A program made the position numbers and the translations under genes. The notes under the pieces were generated by a model, which did not search any database, was not told where the DNA came from, and saw only the letters and a list, made by a program, of their open reading frames with translations. A stretch of 49,539 nt of DNA from Pseudomonadota bacterium. Its GTDB lineage: Bacteria; Pseudomonadota; Alphaproteobacteria; Rhizobiales; Pleomorphomonadaceae. Positions 6,613 through 14,501 of the stretch are shown here, one piece after another (position 1 is the stretch's first letter; every line of letters begins with the position of its first letter). Where the stretch lies: contig JAEZHI010000023.1 of assembly GCA_023436885.1 (NCBI GenBank), forward strand, positions 1 to 49,539, read 5' to 3'.

Positions 6613-7560
6613 TCAGGCGGGGACGAGGCCGGTGGTGGCCGGCCGTCCCAGCATCAGGTTGAGGTTCTGAACGGCAGCGCCCGATGCGCCCTTGCCGAGG
6701 TTGTCGTAGAGCGAAACGATCAGCGCCTCCTCGCCGGACGCATCGGCGAAGACATAGAGACGCAGTTCGTTGGTGCCATTGAGTGTCCGCGGATCGAGGC
6801 TGGCAAGCCGTTCAGTCGCCTCAAATGGCATGACTTTGACGAAAGTTTCGCCTGCATAGCGATCGGCCAGCAGCTCGTGAATGGCTTTCGCCGTGAGGCT
6901 AGGCGCAACCGACCAGAGGCGGAGCGGCACGAAAGTGAGCATGCCTTGCGCGAAATTACCAACCGACGGCTGGAATTGGGGCGCATGCGAAAGGCCGGTG
7001 TAGGCGGCCATTTCCGGCAAGTGCTTGTGCTTGAACGTCAGGCCATATGGCATGAATGGCGCGGGGTCGATGGCGGACTGATAGTCCTCGACCATCTTGC
7101 GGCCACCACCCGAATAGCCGGAAATGCCATTGTAGCTGAGCGCCGCATCGGCCGACAGGAGACCAGCCTCGATGAGCGGACGGATGGCGGCGATCAGGCC
7201 CTGTGGCCAGCAGCCGGGATTGGCGACGCGCTTGGATTTGGCAATCACCTCGGCCTGATCCTTGGCCATTTCGGCAAAACCATAGGCCCAGTCGGGCGCC
7301 ACGCGATGAGCGGTCGACGCATCGATCACGGCCGTCCGGTCGTTGTCGATGAGGCTCACCGATTCCTTGGCGGCATCGTCGGGCAGGCAGAGGATGGCAA
7401 CGTCGGCGGCATTAAGCAGCCGGCGGCGCTCGTCCATGTCCTTGCGCTTGTCCGGAGCGATGGCAAGCAACTCGACATCGTCGCGGGTGGCCAGACGATC
7501 GCGGATCTGAAGGCCCGTGGTGCCTGCTTCGCCGTCGATGTAGATCTTCGCCCGCGTCAT
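6613..7560 (-). CDS. argC: N-acetyl-gamma-glutamyl-phosphate reductase, type 2
   Basis: A 315-residue NADPH-dependent reductase for the third step of arginine biosynthesis, converting N-acetylglutamyl phosphate to the semialdehyde. The N-terminal dinucleotide-binding loop is IDGEAGTTG; the catalytic cysteine is Cys117 in ANPGCWPQG, and SGYSGGGRKM is the substrate loop. The short form and these motifs place it in the type 2 ArgC group common in alphaproteobacteria. First gene of an argC-leuD pair. With argG and argJ elsewhere in this window, much of the arginine pathway is nearby but scattered. Confidence 0.95.
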   Translation of the reverse strand: MTRAKIYIDGEAGTTGLQIRDRLATRDDVELLAIAPDKRKDMDERRRLLNAADVAILCLPDDAAKESVSLIDNDRTAVIDASTAHRVAPDWAYGFAEMAKDQAEVIAKSKRVANPGCWPQGLIAAIRPLIEAGLLSADAALSYNGISGYSGGGRKMVEDYQSAIDPAPFMPYGLTFKHKHLPEMAAYTGLSHAPQFQPSVGNFAQGMLTFVPLRLWSVAPSLTAKAIHELLADRYAGETFVKVMPFEATERLASLDPRTLNGTNELRLYVFADASGEEALIVSLYDNLGKGASGAAVQNLNLMLGRPATTGLVPA

Positions 7561-7713
7561 GGTCGTTGCCCGAAATTGGCCGGCTCATGCCGGCACATGT
7601 TAGAAAGTCCGCCGCGGCGGGGTGCCGGGCGGAATGCCGAGAGGCTTTATCATCAACGGCCGCCGCTGTCATGGGCCTTGAACGAGGCTCTGTCAGCATT
7701 AGGCGCGTGGCCG

Positions 7714-7851
7714 TCAGGCTGGTAGTATGTATGTGATCGCGAGATAGGCGCAAAGGCCGATCGCCAGCACGACGGCCAGCACCCGGGCGATCTTGCGTGC
7801 ATAGATGACGTCGGGGTCGTCGTTGTCGTTGGCGGGGTCGTCGAACTGCAT
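7714..7851 (-). CDS. Small single-span membrane protein, 45 residues
   Basis: A short gene missed by length filters. The product begins MQFDDPANDNDDPDVIYARK, an acidic soluble head, and then has one hydrophobic helix of about 22 residues (VLAVVLAIGLCAYLAITYIL) ending the protein. This acid head plus terminal helix layout is a plausible tail-anchored small protein. GGAG lies close before the ATG. A candidate minus-strand promoter (TTGGCC, 16 bases, TATATA) lies at 7883-7910. Function unknown; conservation in relatives would settle whether it is real. Confidence 0.55.
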   Translation of the reverse strand: MQFDDPANDNDDPDVIYARKIARVLAVVLAIGLCAYLAITYILPA

Positions 7852-7882
7852 GGCTCCGGCCGGCTCGGAATGGTTTCGCTTG

Positions 7883-7910
7883 TATATAATCGCGCTTTCT
7901 GCGGGGCCAA
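7883..7910 (-). promoter_or_regulatory. Candidate promoter for the 45-residue membrane protein
   Basis: On the minus strand TTGGCC and TATATA are separated by 16 bases, about 30 bases upstream of the ATG at 7851. The same AT tract reads TATAAT at 7885-7890 on the plus strand, so it could also serve thpR. Confidence 0.35.
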
Positions 7911-8028
7911 GCGAACAAAAGGACTTGCATCCGGGTTAGCCTTCAGTCGACCTTCAGGATGCAACATCCGTCCGGCCTCCCGATTCCGTTTCGGGATCCA
8001 GCCACCGGACGTCAACGATGAGGTTGCC

Positions 8029-8568
8029 ATGGCCAGGCTTTTCACTGCCCTCGAAATCCCCGCCGCGGCCGGCTTCCATCTATCGCTTCTGAAAGGCGGC
8101 CTGCCGGGCGCCCGCTGGATCGATCCGGCCAACTATCATGTGACGTTGCGCTTCATCGGCGACATCGATCATCGCACGGCCGACGAGGTGGCGGCCGCGC
8201 TCGACAGGGTCTATCGGCCCCCGTTTGAGCTCAGCCTCAGGGGGCTGCACTGCTTTGCCTCCGGACGCGTGCCGCACTCCCTGGCAGTCAAGGTGGAGCC
8301 GACCGAGCAGTTGATCGAGCTGCAGGCCGAGCATGAGCGGATCATCCAGCGTCTCGGGTTGCCGGCAGAAGGGCGCCGTTACATTCCGCACGTGACCCTG
8401 GCCCGCTTCAAGGGCACCACCTCGACCGACGTCGCGCGTTGGCTGTCCGAGCACGGCGATTTCATCGGGCCCAAATTCCCCGTCGACCGCTTCGTGCTCT
8501 ATTCGTCACGCGCCTCGGTAGGCGGCGGTCCCTATCTTGTTGAAGAGGCCTACCCGCTGGCCGCCTGA
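8029..8568 (+). CDS. thpR: RNA 2',3'-cyclic phosphodiesterase (2H family)
   Basis: A 179-residue member of the LigT/2H phosphoesterase family, which opens 2',3'-cyclic phosphates on RNA ends and can ligate tRNA halves in vitro. The two HxTx catalytic motifs are visible: YHVTLRF in the first half and IPHVTLARF in the second. The start MARLFTALE is preceded by GAGG at a suitable distance; the longer frame from 7870 has no family similarity. It meets the convergent phosphatase gene with no spacing: its stop ends at 8568 and the other begins at 8569. Confidence 0.92.
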   Translation: MARLFTALEIPAAAGFHLSLLKGGLPGARWIDPANYHVTLRFIGDIDHRTADEVAAALDRVYRPPFELSLRGLHCFASGRVPHSLAVKVEPTEQLIELQAEHERIIQRLGLPAEGRRYIPHVTLARFKGTTSTDVARWLSEHGDFIGPKFPVDRFVLYSSRASVGGGPYLVEEAYPLAA

Positions 8569-9036
8569 TCAGGTCGCGGCACGGATTTTCTCCACCAAGG
8601 CACGGGCCGCACGATCGCAGAGATCGAACACGGTGTCGAACGCCCGTTCGTCCTCGTAATAGGGGTCCGGTACCTCGTTCGAGATGCCGAGTGCCTCCTC
8701 AAGGAAAAGGCCAACATGGGCCGTCGAGCCGGCTGGGGCGAGGCGGCGCAGGTCGGCAACGTTTTGCCGGTCCATGCCGACAATCAGTTCGAAGCTGGAG
8801 AAATCGGCTTTCTGCACCTGGCGGGCGCGTAGCTGTGACAGATCGACGCCGCGTTTGCGGGCAGCAGCGATCGCCCGTTCATCCGGCGGATCGCCGGCAT
8901 GCCATCCGCCGATGCCGGCGCTGTCGACGTGAACCAGGTGAGACAGGCCGGCGGCCTCGAGATGGTTGAGCATCAAGCCTTCGGCAGTGGGCGAGCGGCA
9001 GATGTTTCCGAGACAAATGAAAAGGATCGAGCGCAT
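8569..9036 (-). CDS. Low-molecular-weight protein-tyrosine phosphatase
   Basis: A 155-residue cytoplasmic phosphatase. The P-loop CLGNICRS has nucleophile Cys8, Arg14 and Ser15 at the N-terminus, and the general-acid loop is VPDPYYED near residue 123. Length and order match the LMW-PTP family; arsenate reductases of the same fold lack the DPYY loop. No tyrosine kinase is adjacent, so the partner is unknown. Confidence 0.93.
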   Translation of the reverse strand: MRSILFICLGNICRSPTAEGLMLNHLEAAGLSHLVHVDSAGIGGWHAGDPPDERAIAAARKRGVDLSQLRARQVQKADFSSFELIVGMDRQNVADLRRLAPAGSTAHVGLFLEEALGISNEVPDPYYEDERAFDTVFDLCDRAARALVEKIRAAT

Positions 9037-9112
9037 GCGGCGGTTTTCGCCGCTGAACAGCTTGCGGTCAAGATGCGGGCGGTCTTAGTCTCGCGGCGTG
9101 GAGTGTGCCGAG

Positions 9113-9751
9113 ATGGATTTCCTGCCGACAGGCGGCGTTCTTGCCGCGTATACGCTGGCGGTGCTGGCGCTCAATTATACGCCGGGGCCAGATATGGCGA
9201 TGTTCGTTGGTACGGCGATCACCAGGGGGCGGCGGGCCGGGATTTCCGCGTTCCTCGGGACGAGTACCGGCATTCTCGTTCACACGCTTCTTGTGACCTT
9301 CGGCCTTGCCGCGCTTCTTGCTGCCTCACCGCTAGCCTTCGATGTACTCAAGGTGGTGGGCGCACTTTACCTTCTCTACGTTGCCGTCGGTGCGGTTCGT
9401 CACGGCAGTCGCTTTGCGCCAGAGGGCGGCGCGCTGTCACCGGCGCCGCTCTTTCGCCTTTACCTCAAGGGGCTTGCCGTCAATGTCCTCAATCCCAAGG
9501 TCGTGCTGTTTTTTCTGACCTTCCTGCCGCAGTTCGTGGATCCCGCTGACCCGGCGGCTCGCAGCAAGCTGCTCTTCCTCGGTCTGTGGTTTCTGATGGT
9601 CTCGACAGTCTCGACGCTGCCCCTGATCATCGGGGCAAGTGGAGTTGCGGCTTTCCTCAAGGCAAGGCCGGGTGTGATGCGAGGCATCGATTACCTGTTC
9701 GCCGGGGTGATGGGTGCCTTCGCGGTAAAGCTGGTTACCGCTCGTCTCTAG
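9113..9751 (+). CDS. LysE-family amino-acid/metabolite exporter
   Basis: A 212-residue inner-membrane protein of the LysE/RhtB family with about six hydrophobic segments. The signature loop NYTPGPDMAMFVGTAI near the N-terminus and the LNPKVVLFFLTFLPQFVD segment in the middle are characteristic. The substrate (often homoserine lactone, threonine, lysine or another amino acid) cannot be assigned. I chose the ATG at 9113; a GTG at 9098 is in frame. The 3' end overlaps the convergent membrane-protein gene by 17 bases. A second, distinct family member lies at 18093. Confidence 0.88.
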   Translation: MDFLPTGGVLAAYTLAVLALNYTPGPDMAMFVGTAITRGRRAGISAFLGTSTGILVHTLLVTFGLAALLAASPLAFDVLKVVGALYLLYVAVGAVRHGSRFAPEGGALSPAPLFRLYLKGLAVNVLNPKVVLFFLTFLPQFVDPADPAARSKLLFLGLWFLMVSTVSTLPLIIGASGVAAFLKARPGVMRGIDYLFAGVMGAFAVKLVTARL

Positions 9752-10193
9752 GGCGCGACGTGTTCGTCAGGAACACACCGTCGACGCCCGCCATGCGCCC
9801 GGCTACCAGCCAGTAGACAAAACCGCCGATAATGCCTGTGGCGACGAGGATGGCGGTGCTGTGGGGATCGCCGCTGGCTGGCCGCATCAGCGAAGCCAGT
9901 CCGAAGGTTGGCAGCAGGCCGAGCAATCCGCCGACGACGACATAAACGAGTACCGAACGCAGGCGGAAGACTTCCGTCACAAGGATCACGACGGCCCAGG
10001 GCGCAAGCGTCATGGCGCCGAGATAGCTCGCCGTCATGGCGGCGCCGAAACCGAAGTTGCCCCAGAACCAGATGTTGTCGGCGGGGTCAGTCGGCGTGAT
10101 GCCGACCGAGGTGGCAAGCATGAACAGGGCGGCGGCGATGATCGCCAGAATGAAGCCAATCAGCGCCGCAAATATCCGCCCAATGGCTCGCAT
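9735..10193 (-). CDS. Hypothetical four-helix membrane protein coupled to rlmN
   Basis: A 152-residue protein with four predicted transmembrane helices (roughly 7-27, 47-70, 81-104 and 115-133), starting MRAIGRIFAALIGFILAIIA. I do not recognise a named family; similar hypothetical proteins sit behind rlmN in Hyphomicrobiales. Its ATG overlaps the rlmN stop (TGATG), so it is translationally coupled to rlmN. A longer frame to 10439 only reads the rlmN gene out of frame. Confidence 0.82.
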   Translation of the reverse strand: MRAIGRIFAALIGFILAIIAAALFMLATSVGITPTDPADNIWFWGNFGFGAAMTASYLGAMTLAPWAVVILVTEVFRLRSVLVYVVVGGLLGLLPTFGLASLMRPASGDPHSTAILVATGIIGGFVYWLVAGRMAGVDGVFLTNTSRPRDER

Positions 10194-11440
10194 CAGTCCT
10201 CTCCGTGGCCGGCCACCATGGCGCGCATGGCGAGGTCGGCCTCCGACAGATTCATTTCCAGCTTGATCCGTTCGGTCTTTCTCAGTCGCTCGCTCTCGCT
10301 TTTCAGCTGGCCGCAGGCGGCGGCGATGTCGCGGCCGCGTGGAGTGCGGATCGGCGAGGCGTAGCCCGCGTCGTTGACGAACTGGGCGAAGGCTTCGATC
10401 GTCTCCCAGTCCGAGCACTCGTAAGCGGTGCCTGGCCAAGGATTGAAGGGGATGAGATTGATCTTGGCCGGAATGCCCTTGAGAAGCTTCACGAGATCGC
10501 GGGCGTCCTCAAGGCTATCGTTCACGCCCTTCAGCATCACATATTCGAAGGTGATACGGCGTGCGTTGGAGAGGCCGGGATAGGCGCGGCAGGCGTCGAT
10601 CAGTTCTTTCAGCGGATACTTCTTGTTGATCGGCACGAGCACGTTGCGCAGGTCGTCGCGCACGGCGTGCAGCGAAATCGCCAGCATGCAGCCGATCTCG
10701 TCACCGGTGCGGGCGATGTTGGGCACCACGCCGGAGGTCGACAGCGTGACACGACGCTTGGAGAGCGACAGGCCATCGCCATCCATGATGATCTGGATCG
10801 CCTGCTTGACGGCGTCGAAATTGTAGAGCGGCTCGCCCATTCCCATCATGACGACGTTGGAGACCAAACGCCCTTCGCTCGGGATGGCCGCCTCGGCGTT
10901 GGGCGCGACGTCCGGATAGTCGCCGAGCCGATCACGGGCCACGAGCACCTGCGATACGATCTCCTCGGCCGTCAGGTTGCGTACCAGCATCTGGGTGCCA
11001 GTGTGGCAGAAGGCGCAGTTGAGCGTGCAGCCAACCTGCGAAGAAACGCAGAGCGTGCCGCGTCCTTCTTCAGGAATGTAGACCGTCTCGATTTCCACCG
11101 GCTTGCCGGCACCGCGCGAAGGGAAGCGCATCAGCCATTTGCGCGTACCGTCAGCCGACACCTGCTCGGCGACGATTTCCGGGCGGCCGACCACATAGGC
11201 TGCATCGAGACGCGCGCGCAGATCCTTGGCGACGTTGGTCATCGCCGAGAACTCACGGACGCCGCGCACGTAGATCCAGTGCCAAAGCTGGGTGACGCGC
11301 ATCCGGAGCTGCCGCTCCTCGACGCCGATGGCGAGGAGCGCCTTGGCCATCTCGACGCGCGTCATGCCGACGAGCGAAGGCTTTTCCAGCGCGGTAGCGG
11401 GCGAAGCTGCAACAGGGCTGTGGTCGATGAGGGTCGACAT
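10193..11440 (-). CDS. rlmN: Dual-specificity rRNA/tRNA adenine C2-methyltransferase RlmN
   Basis: A 415-residue radical-SAM enzyme that methylates C2 of A2503 in 23S rRNA and A37 of some tRNAs, helping translational accuracy. The cluster motif CTLNCAFC carries Cys138, Cys142 and Cys145; VVMMGMGEPLYNF and the C-terminal SPIRTPRGRDIAAACGQL segment with the methyl-carrying cysteine complete the family pattern. I start at MSTLIDHSP (11440), close to usual N-termini; the frame continues to 11497. No strong ribosome site precedes either start. It is first in a two-gene operon. Confidence 0.95.
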   Translation of the reverse strand: MSTLIDHSPVAASPATALEKPSLVGMTRVEMAKALLAIGVEERQLRMRVTQLWHWIYVRGVREFSAMTNVAKDLRARLDAAYVVGRPEIVAEQVSADGTRKWLMRFPSRGAGKPVEIETVYIPEEGRGTLCVSSQVGCTLNCAFCHTGTQMLVRNLTAEEIVSQVLVARDRLGDYPDVAPNAEAAIPSEGRLVSNVVMMGMGEPLYNFDAVKQAIQIIMDGDGLSLSKRRVTLSTSGVVPNIARTGDEIGCMLAISLHAVRDDLRNVLVPINKKYPLKELIDACRAYPGLSNARRITFEYVMLKGVNDSLEDARDLVKLLKGIPAKINLIPFNPWPGTAYECSDWETIEAFAQFVNDAGYASPIRTPRGRDIAAACGQLKSESERLRKTERIKLEMNLSEADLAMRAMVAGHGED

Positions 11441-11497
11441 GGGCGTTCGGTTGATCCTGAAGGAGTTGGAGGGCGAAAATGTCCGCCACAAAAGCAA

Positions 11498-11682
11498 GAA
11501 CGGCCGAGGACGTCACCGTCCCGACCGTTCCCGGTTGTGCGAACCCATAGCAGAAAACCGGACAAAACCCAAGACGGGGTTTCAGCCTCAGTCGCCGGCG
11601 GGCCTCCGGCCCTTGGCTTTCGCGCTTCGCGCGGGCGCCGCTTGGCGCCGGAAGCCGCCGAAGCGGCTTCAGCCGTTTGGGC
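11498..11682 (-). other. Cluster of GC-rich palindromes between IalB gene and rlmN
   Basis: On the minus strand, downstream of the IalB gene, several short palindromes follow one another: GCTGAAGCCGCTTCGGC, GGCGCC repeats, CGCGCGAAGCGCG, and GGGCCGGAGGCCC. They lie between about 11597 and 11680. Their likely effect is termination or mRNA stabilisation downstream of the IalB gene; none has a good T run. Confidence 0.5.
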
Positions 11683-12243
11683 TTACTGGCACTCGCCGTC
11701 GATACGCTTCAGGGCGGCACTGATGCCCTTCAGCGAATAGGTGTCGGTGGTGACGGTGCCGCGGCGTGACGTACCGGTGATCACCATGGTCGAACCACCC
11801 TTCATGGCATTGATGAAGCGCGTTTCCTCGGCAGCGTTGTCGACCCAGGCGCCCTGGTCCTTGGTGTACATGCTGAAGGTTGCGTCGCCGATCTTGACGG
11901 TGGTCTTGGAGCCTTCCTTGTAGGGATAGCCGGCGATTACAGAAACCTCGTGCTTGACGCCTTCCTTCGGGCGATTGGTGATAAACATGAACACCGGATC
12001 GCGGTTGACACCGGCCGGCTGCTTGTCGGTTGGCTGCGTCGCCGTATAGCAAACCTTGGCGCCAGCGTTGTTGTAGGTGTAGGTGGCCCAGCTCTCGAAC
12101 GTCTGGAGCGGCGTGGGCGCCTTGGCCTGCTGCTGCTGCTGTTGCTGCTGCGAGGGCGCCTTGGTCTGCTGCTGGGCGCCGGCAATGGTCGTAGCGCTGA
12201 GCAGCAGTGCAACGGCCAAGCCGAGGGTGCGTGCGTTCGTCAT
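11683..12243 (-). CDS. Invasion-associated locus B (IalB) family secreted protein
   Basis: A 186-residue exported protein. The signal peptide is MTNARTLGLAVALLLSATTIAGA; after cleavage comes a low-complexity glutamine-rich linker with a run of eight Gln (about residues 32-39), then the beta-rich IalB domain with the FESWATYTYNNAGAKVCYTATQP segment and two cysteines likely to form a disulfide. IalB was named for Bartonella invasion, but family members are widespread in free-living alphaproteobacteria, so virulence should not be inferred. AAGGTGA five bases before the ATG fixes the start. Monocistronic. Confidence 0.9.
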   Translation of the reverse strand: MTNARTLGLAVALLLSATTIAGAQQQTKAPSQQQQQQQQAKAPTPLQTFESWATYTYNNAGAKVCYTATQPTDKQPAGVNRDPVFMFITNRPKEGVKHEVSVIAGYPYKEGSKTTVKIGDATFSMYTKDQGAWVDNAAEETRFINAMKGGSTMVITGTSRRGTVTTDTYSLKGISAALKRIDGECQ

Positions 12244-12468
12244 CTAATCACCTTGGGTCTCGTCGTGGGACACTGATGGGCCCACCGAAGCGGTCCGCAT
12301 GAAGCCTAAGGGAAACGTTAATGCGTCGTGGTTACCAAAGTGTTGCACCGGCGTTTCGATTTGCCGGCATTGGTCGCCACGGGCTCTTACGTTGCTGCGG
12401 CGCGAAGCTTGGCCTGAAATCGGGCGACAATGCGGCCAGCGAGCCCAAAGCTGTTCTCTTTCCGCAAG

Positions 12469-12846
12469 TTATCCGGTCTTTTCGCTGGCGAGTCGGTCAA
12501 GTGCAATTCGCGCAGCCAGGCGATGACGCTCGCCGATATGGCGCCGGACCATGCTGATCGCTGTGACCAGAACAGTAATGTCGTCGGAGAATCCGAAGCC
12601 GAGAATGAAGTCCGGCACGATATCGAGGGGCACCACGAAATAGGTGAGGGCGGCGAGCAGTGTTGCTCGTACCGATGCCGGAGTCTCCGGATCAAGCGCG
12701 CAGTAATAGGCAGCAACCACCTCGTCGATGAACGGGATGGAGGCGACCGCCTTCTTCACCGTTTTCCAGAAGCGGGAGCGGACGCGAGCCTCATGGCCCT
12801 CGGCAGGGCCGATGATCTCAGGATCGGGATGATAGGTTTTGCGCAT
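12469..12846 (-). CDS. DUF1232 (YkvA-like) membrane protein
   Basis: A 125-residue protein of the DUF1232 family. The family core LAALTYFVVPLDIVPDFILG, followed by GFSDD and VLVTAISMVRRHI, is clear around residues 64-105. The N-terminal 40 residues are charged and variable. Family function is unknown; members are small inner-membrane proteins. It lies 31 bases downstream of the GT39 glycosyltransferase gene on the same strand and is probably co-transcribed with it. Confidence 0.88.
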   Translation of the reverse strand: MRKTYHPDPEIIGPAEGHEARVRSRFWKTVKKAVASIPFIDEVVAAYYCALDPETPASVRATLLAALTYFVVPLDIVPDFILGFGFSDDITVLVTAISMVRRHIGERHRLAARIALDRLASEKTG

Positions 12847-12877
12847 GGCGTCGAAATGGGAATCCTGGCGCCCACTG

Positions 12878-14332
12878 TCAACGGTCGATCCGGTAGATCG
12901 GCATGCGGCCACCTTCCGCCTTGTAGATCTCGGTATCGATGGCACCCAGCGGCTCGATTCGTTCCGCCGCGATGCCGAGTGTGGCGGGATTGATCTCGGT
13001 GACCAGAAGCGCCGGACCATGGGTGGCCGGCTGGTAGGGAATGGTCATCTCGAACTGATCGGCCGGGGCTACGCCAGGCGCGACATAGGGTCGCACTTCC
13101 AGGCCGCTGTTGCGCAACTCGTAGATCGTCTCCGACGTCATCGGACGTCCGACGGTCACCACGGTGCGAACCCCAGCCGCCCGGGCCGCTTCGGTCAGCT
13201 TTTCGCCATAGTCAGCCCAATGCAACAGACGGTGCAACTGTCTCGGATTTTTCGGCAGCGCCACGTGGCCGACCATGCTGGCGCCGATCGCCAGGGCTAC
13301 CGCCGCAGCGACATTGATGGCGGCTGAAAGTTTCAGCCAACCCAGCCAGCGCCCTCTACAGAGCAAGGCGGACGCGAAGATGATCAGCGCGGGAAAGGCC
13401 GTCGCCGCCCAGTTGCCATGCAGCTTGGCGAATGCGGCGTTGATGCCGATCACGATCAGGATGGGCAGGCTCAGCCACATCATCAGGCGATCAGCGGCTG
13501 GTTTGTTGGTCCGCCAGCCAATGACGGCCGCAGCAAGAACGGTGATGAACAGGATCGGTCCGGGAATCACCGACTGACCGACCAGATACTCGACGATCTT
13601 GTCCACCTTGAAGCCGATCGATTCCCAACCGGCGTTGTCGCCGGTATGATGGAAGGTGACGAAGCCGTTCTGGGCGTTCCAGATCAGATTGGGCAGGAAA
13701 CCGGCAATACCGCCGAGGAGCGCCACCCAAGTTGCACCGTTGCGGAGAAGCGGGCGCCTGTCCGCCGTCGCCAGGAAATAGATGAGCAGCGAGGCCGGCA
13801 GATAGATCATCGCATATTTGGCATTGAGGCCAACAGCGACGGTTCCTGCCAGATAGAAAGCTCGCGATAGAGTTGGTTTTTCGAGAAAGAGCACCGTGGC
13901 GTGCAGGCCGACGCACCAGAAGAACAACAGGGGGCCGTCGGTGTTGAGAATCAGCGAGGACAGACTGACGGCCGGCATTGCCGCGTAGGCAAGCGCACTC
14001 CAGAAGGCGATGCGAGTGTCGTAAAGGCCGCGTGCTGCAAGGAACACGAACCAACCGGCCGCCGCGTGAAGGATGGGCGCAGGCGCGCGTACGCAGGCGA
14101 CGCCGTTGCCGCAGACTTCGGTCGTTCCTCGGATCAGCCAGGCAATCAGCCCCGGTTTGGTGAAGTAGCCGAAGGCGAGGTGCCGGGACCACGCCCAGTA
14201 TTGCGCTTCGTCATAGGTTAGTTCGAAGCCGCTCAGGAGAAGGGTAGCAAGGCGAAGCGCCAGGAAGGCGGCGATGACCACAAGGGTCAGCCTCATCCAG
14301 GTGCGGTCTGAAATCGGTTGGGTGTCGTTCAT
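12878..14332 (-). CDS. Glycosyltransferase family 39 / ArnT-like integral membrane protein
   Basis: A 484-residue GT-C-fold glycosyltransferase with about eleven hydrophobic segments. The first periplasmic loop has the catalytic acid pair Asp41-Glu42 in TYDEAQYWAW, as in PMT/ArnT enzymes that use a polyprenyl-phosphate sugar. The C-terminal 130 residues form a soluble periplasmic domain. The acceptor (lipid A, protein or another glycan) is unknown. The start MNDTQPISDR gives the right topology; the open frame extends to 14521 and would overlap argG. Likely operon with the DUF1232 gene. Confidence 0.87.
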   Translation of the reverse strand: MNDTQPISDRTWMRLTLVVIAAFLALRLATLLLSGFELTYDEAQYWAWSRHLAFGYFTKPGLIAWLIRGTTEVCGNGVACVRAPAPILHAAAGWFVFLAARGLYDTRIAFWSALAYAAMPAVSLSSLILNTDGPLLFFWCVGLHATVLFLEKPTLSRAFYLAGTVAVGLNAKYAMIYLPASLLIYFLATADRRPLLRNGATWVALLGGIAGFLPNLIWNAQNGFVTFHHTGDNAGWESIGFKVDKIVEYLVGQSVIPGPILFITVLAAAVIGWRTNKPAADRLMMWLSLPILIVIGINAAFAKLHGNWAATAFPALIIFASALLCRGRWLGWLKLSAAINVAAAVALAIGASMVGHVALPKNPRQLHRLLHWADYGEKLTEAARAAGVRTVVTVGRPMTSETIYELRNSGLEVRPYVAPGVAPADQFEMTIPYQPATHGPALLVTEINPATLGIAAERIEPLGAIDTEIYKAEGGRMPIYRIDR

Positions 14333-14501
14333 GTTCGGCTCGGCTGGCAAGGCGGCCGGTTTATCAGCTGCGGCCACCGCTGACAAATGCCGAATCTCCA
14401 GCCTTGCACGGCTGGCATAGTCGGTTAAATTGCCGGCGATCTTTTCGAGCCGCCGGCGACCCTCCCGCCGACCGCCGCGGCATTCACTCCACGGAGTTTC
14501 C

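Noticed and set aside
11683..12243. Pathogenicity signal from the invasion-associated IalB name
   Set aside because: The family is widespread in non-pathogenic alphaproteobacteria and the surroundings are housekeeping genes.
12321..12557. A 78-codon plus-strand frame in the spacer beside the IalB gene
   Set aside because: It overlaps the end of the DUF1232 gene, has no ribosome site and no recognisable features.
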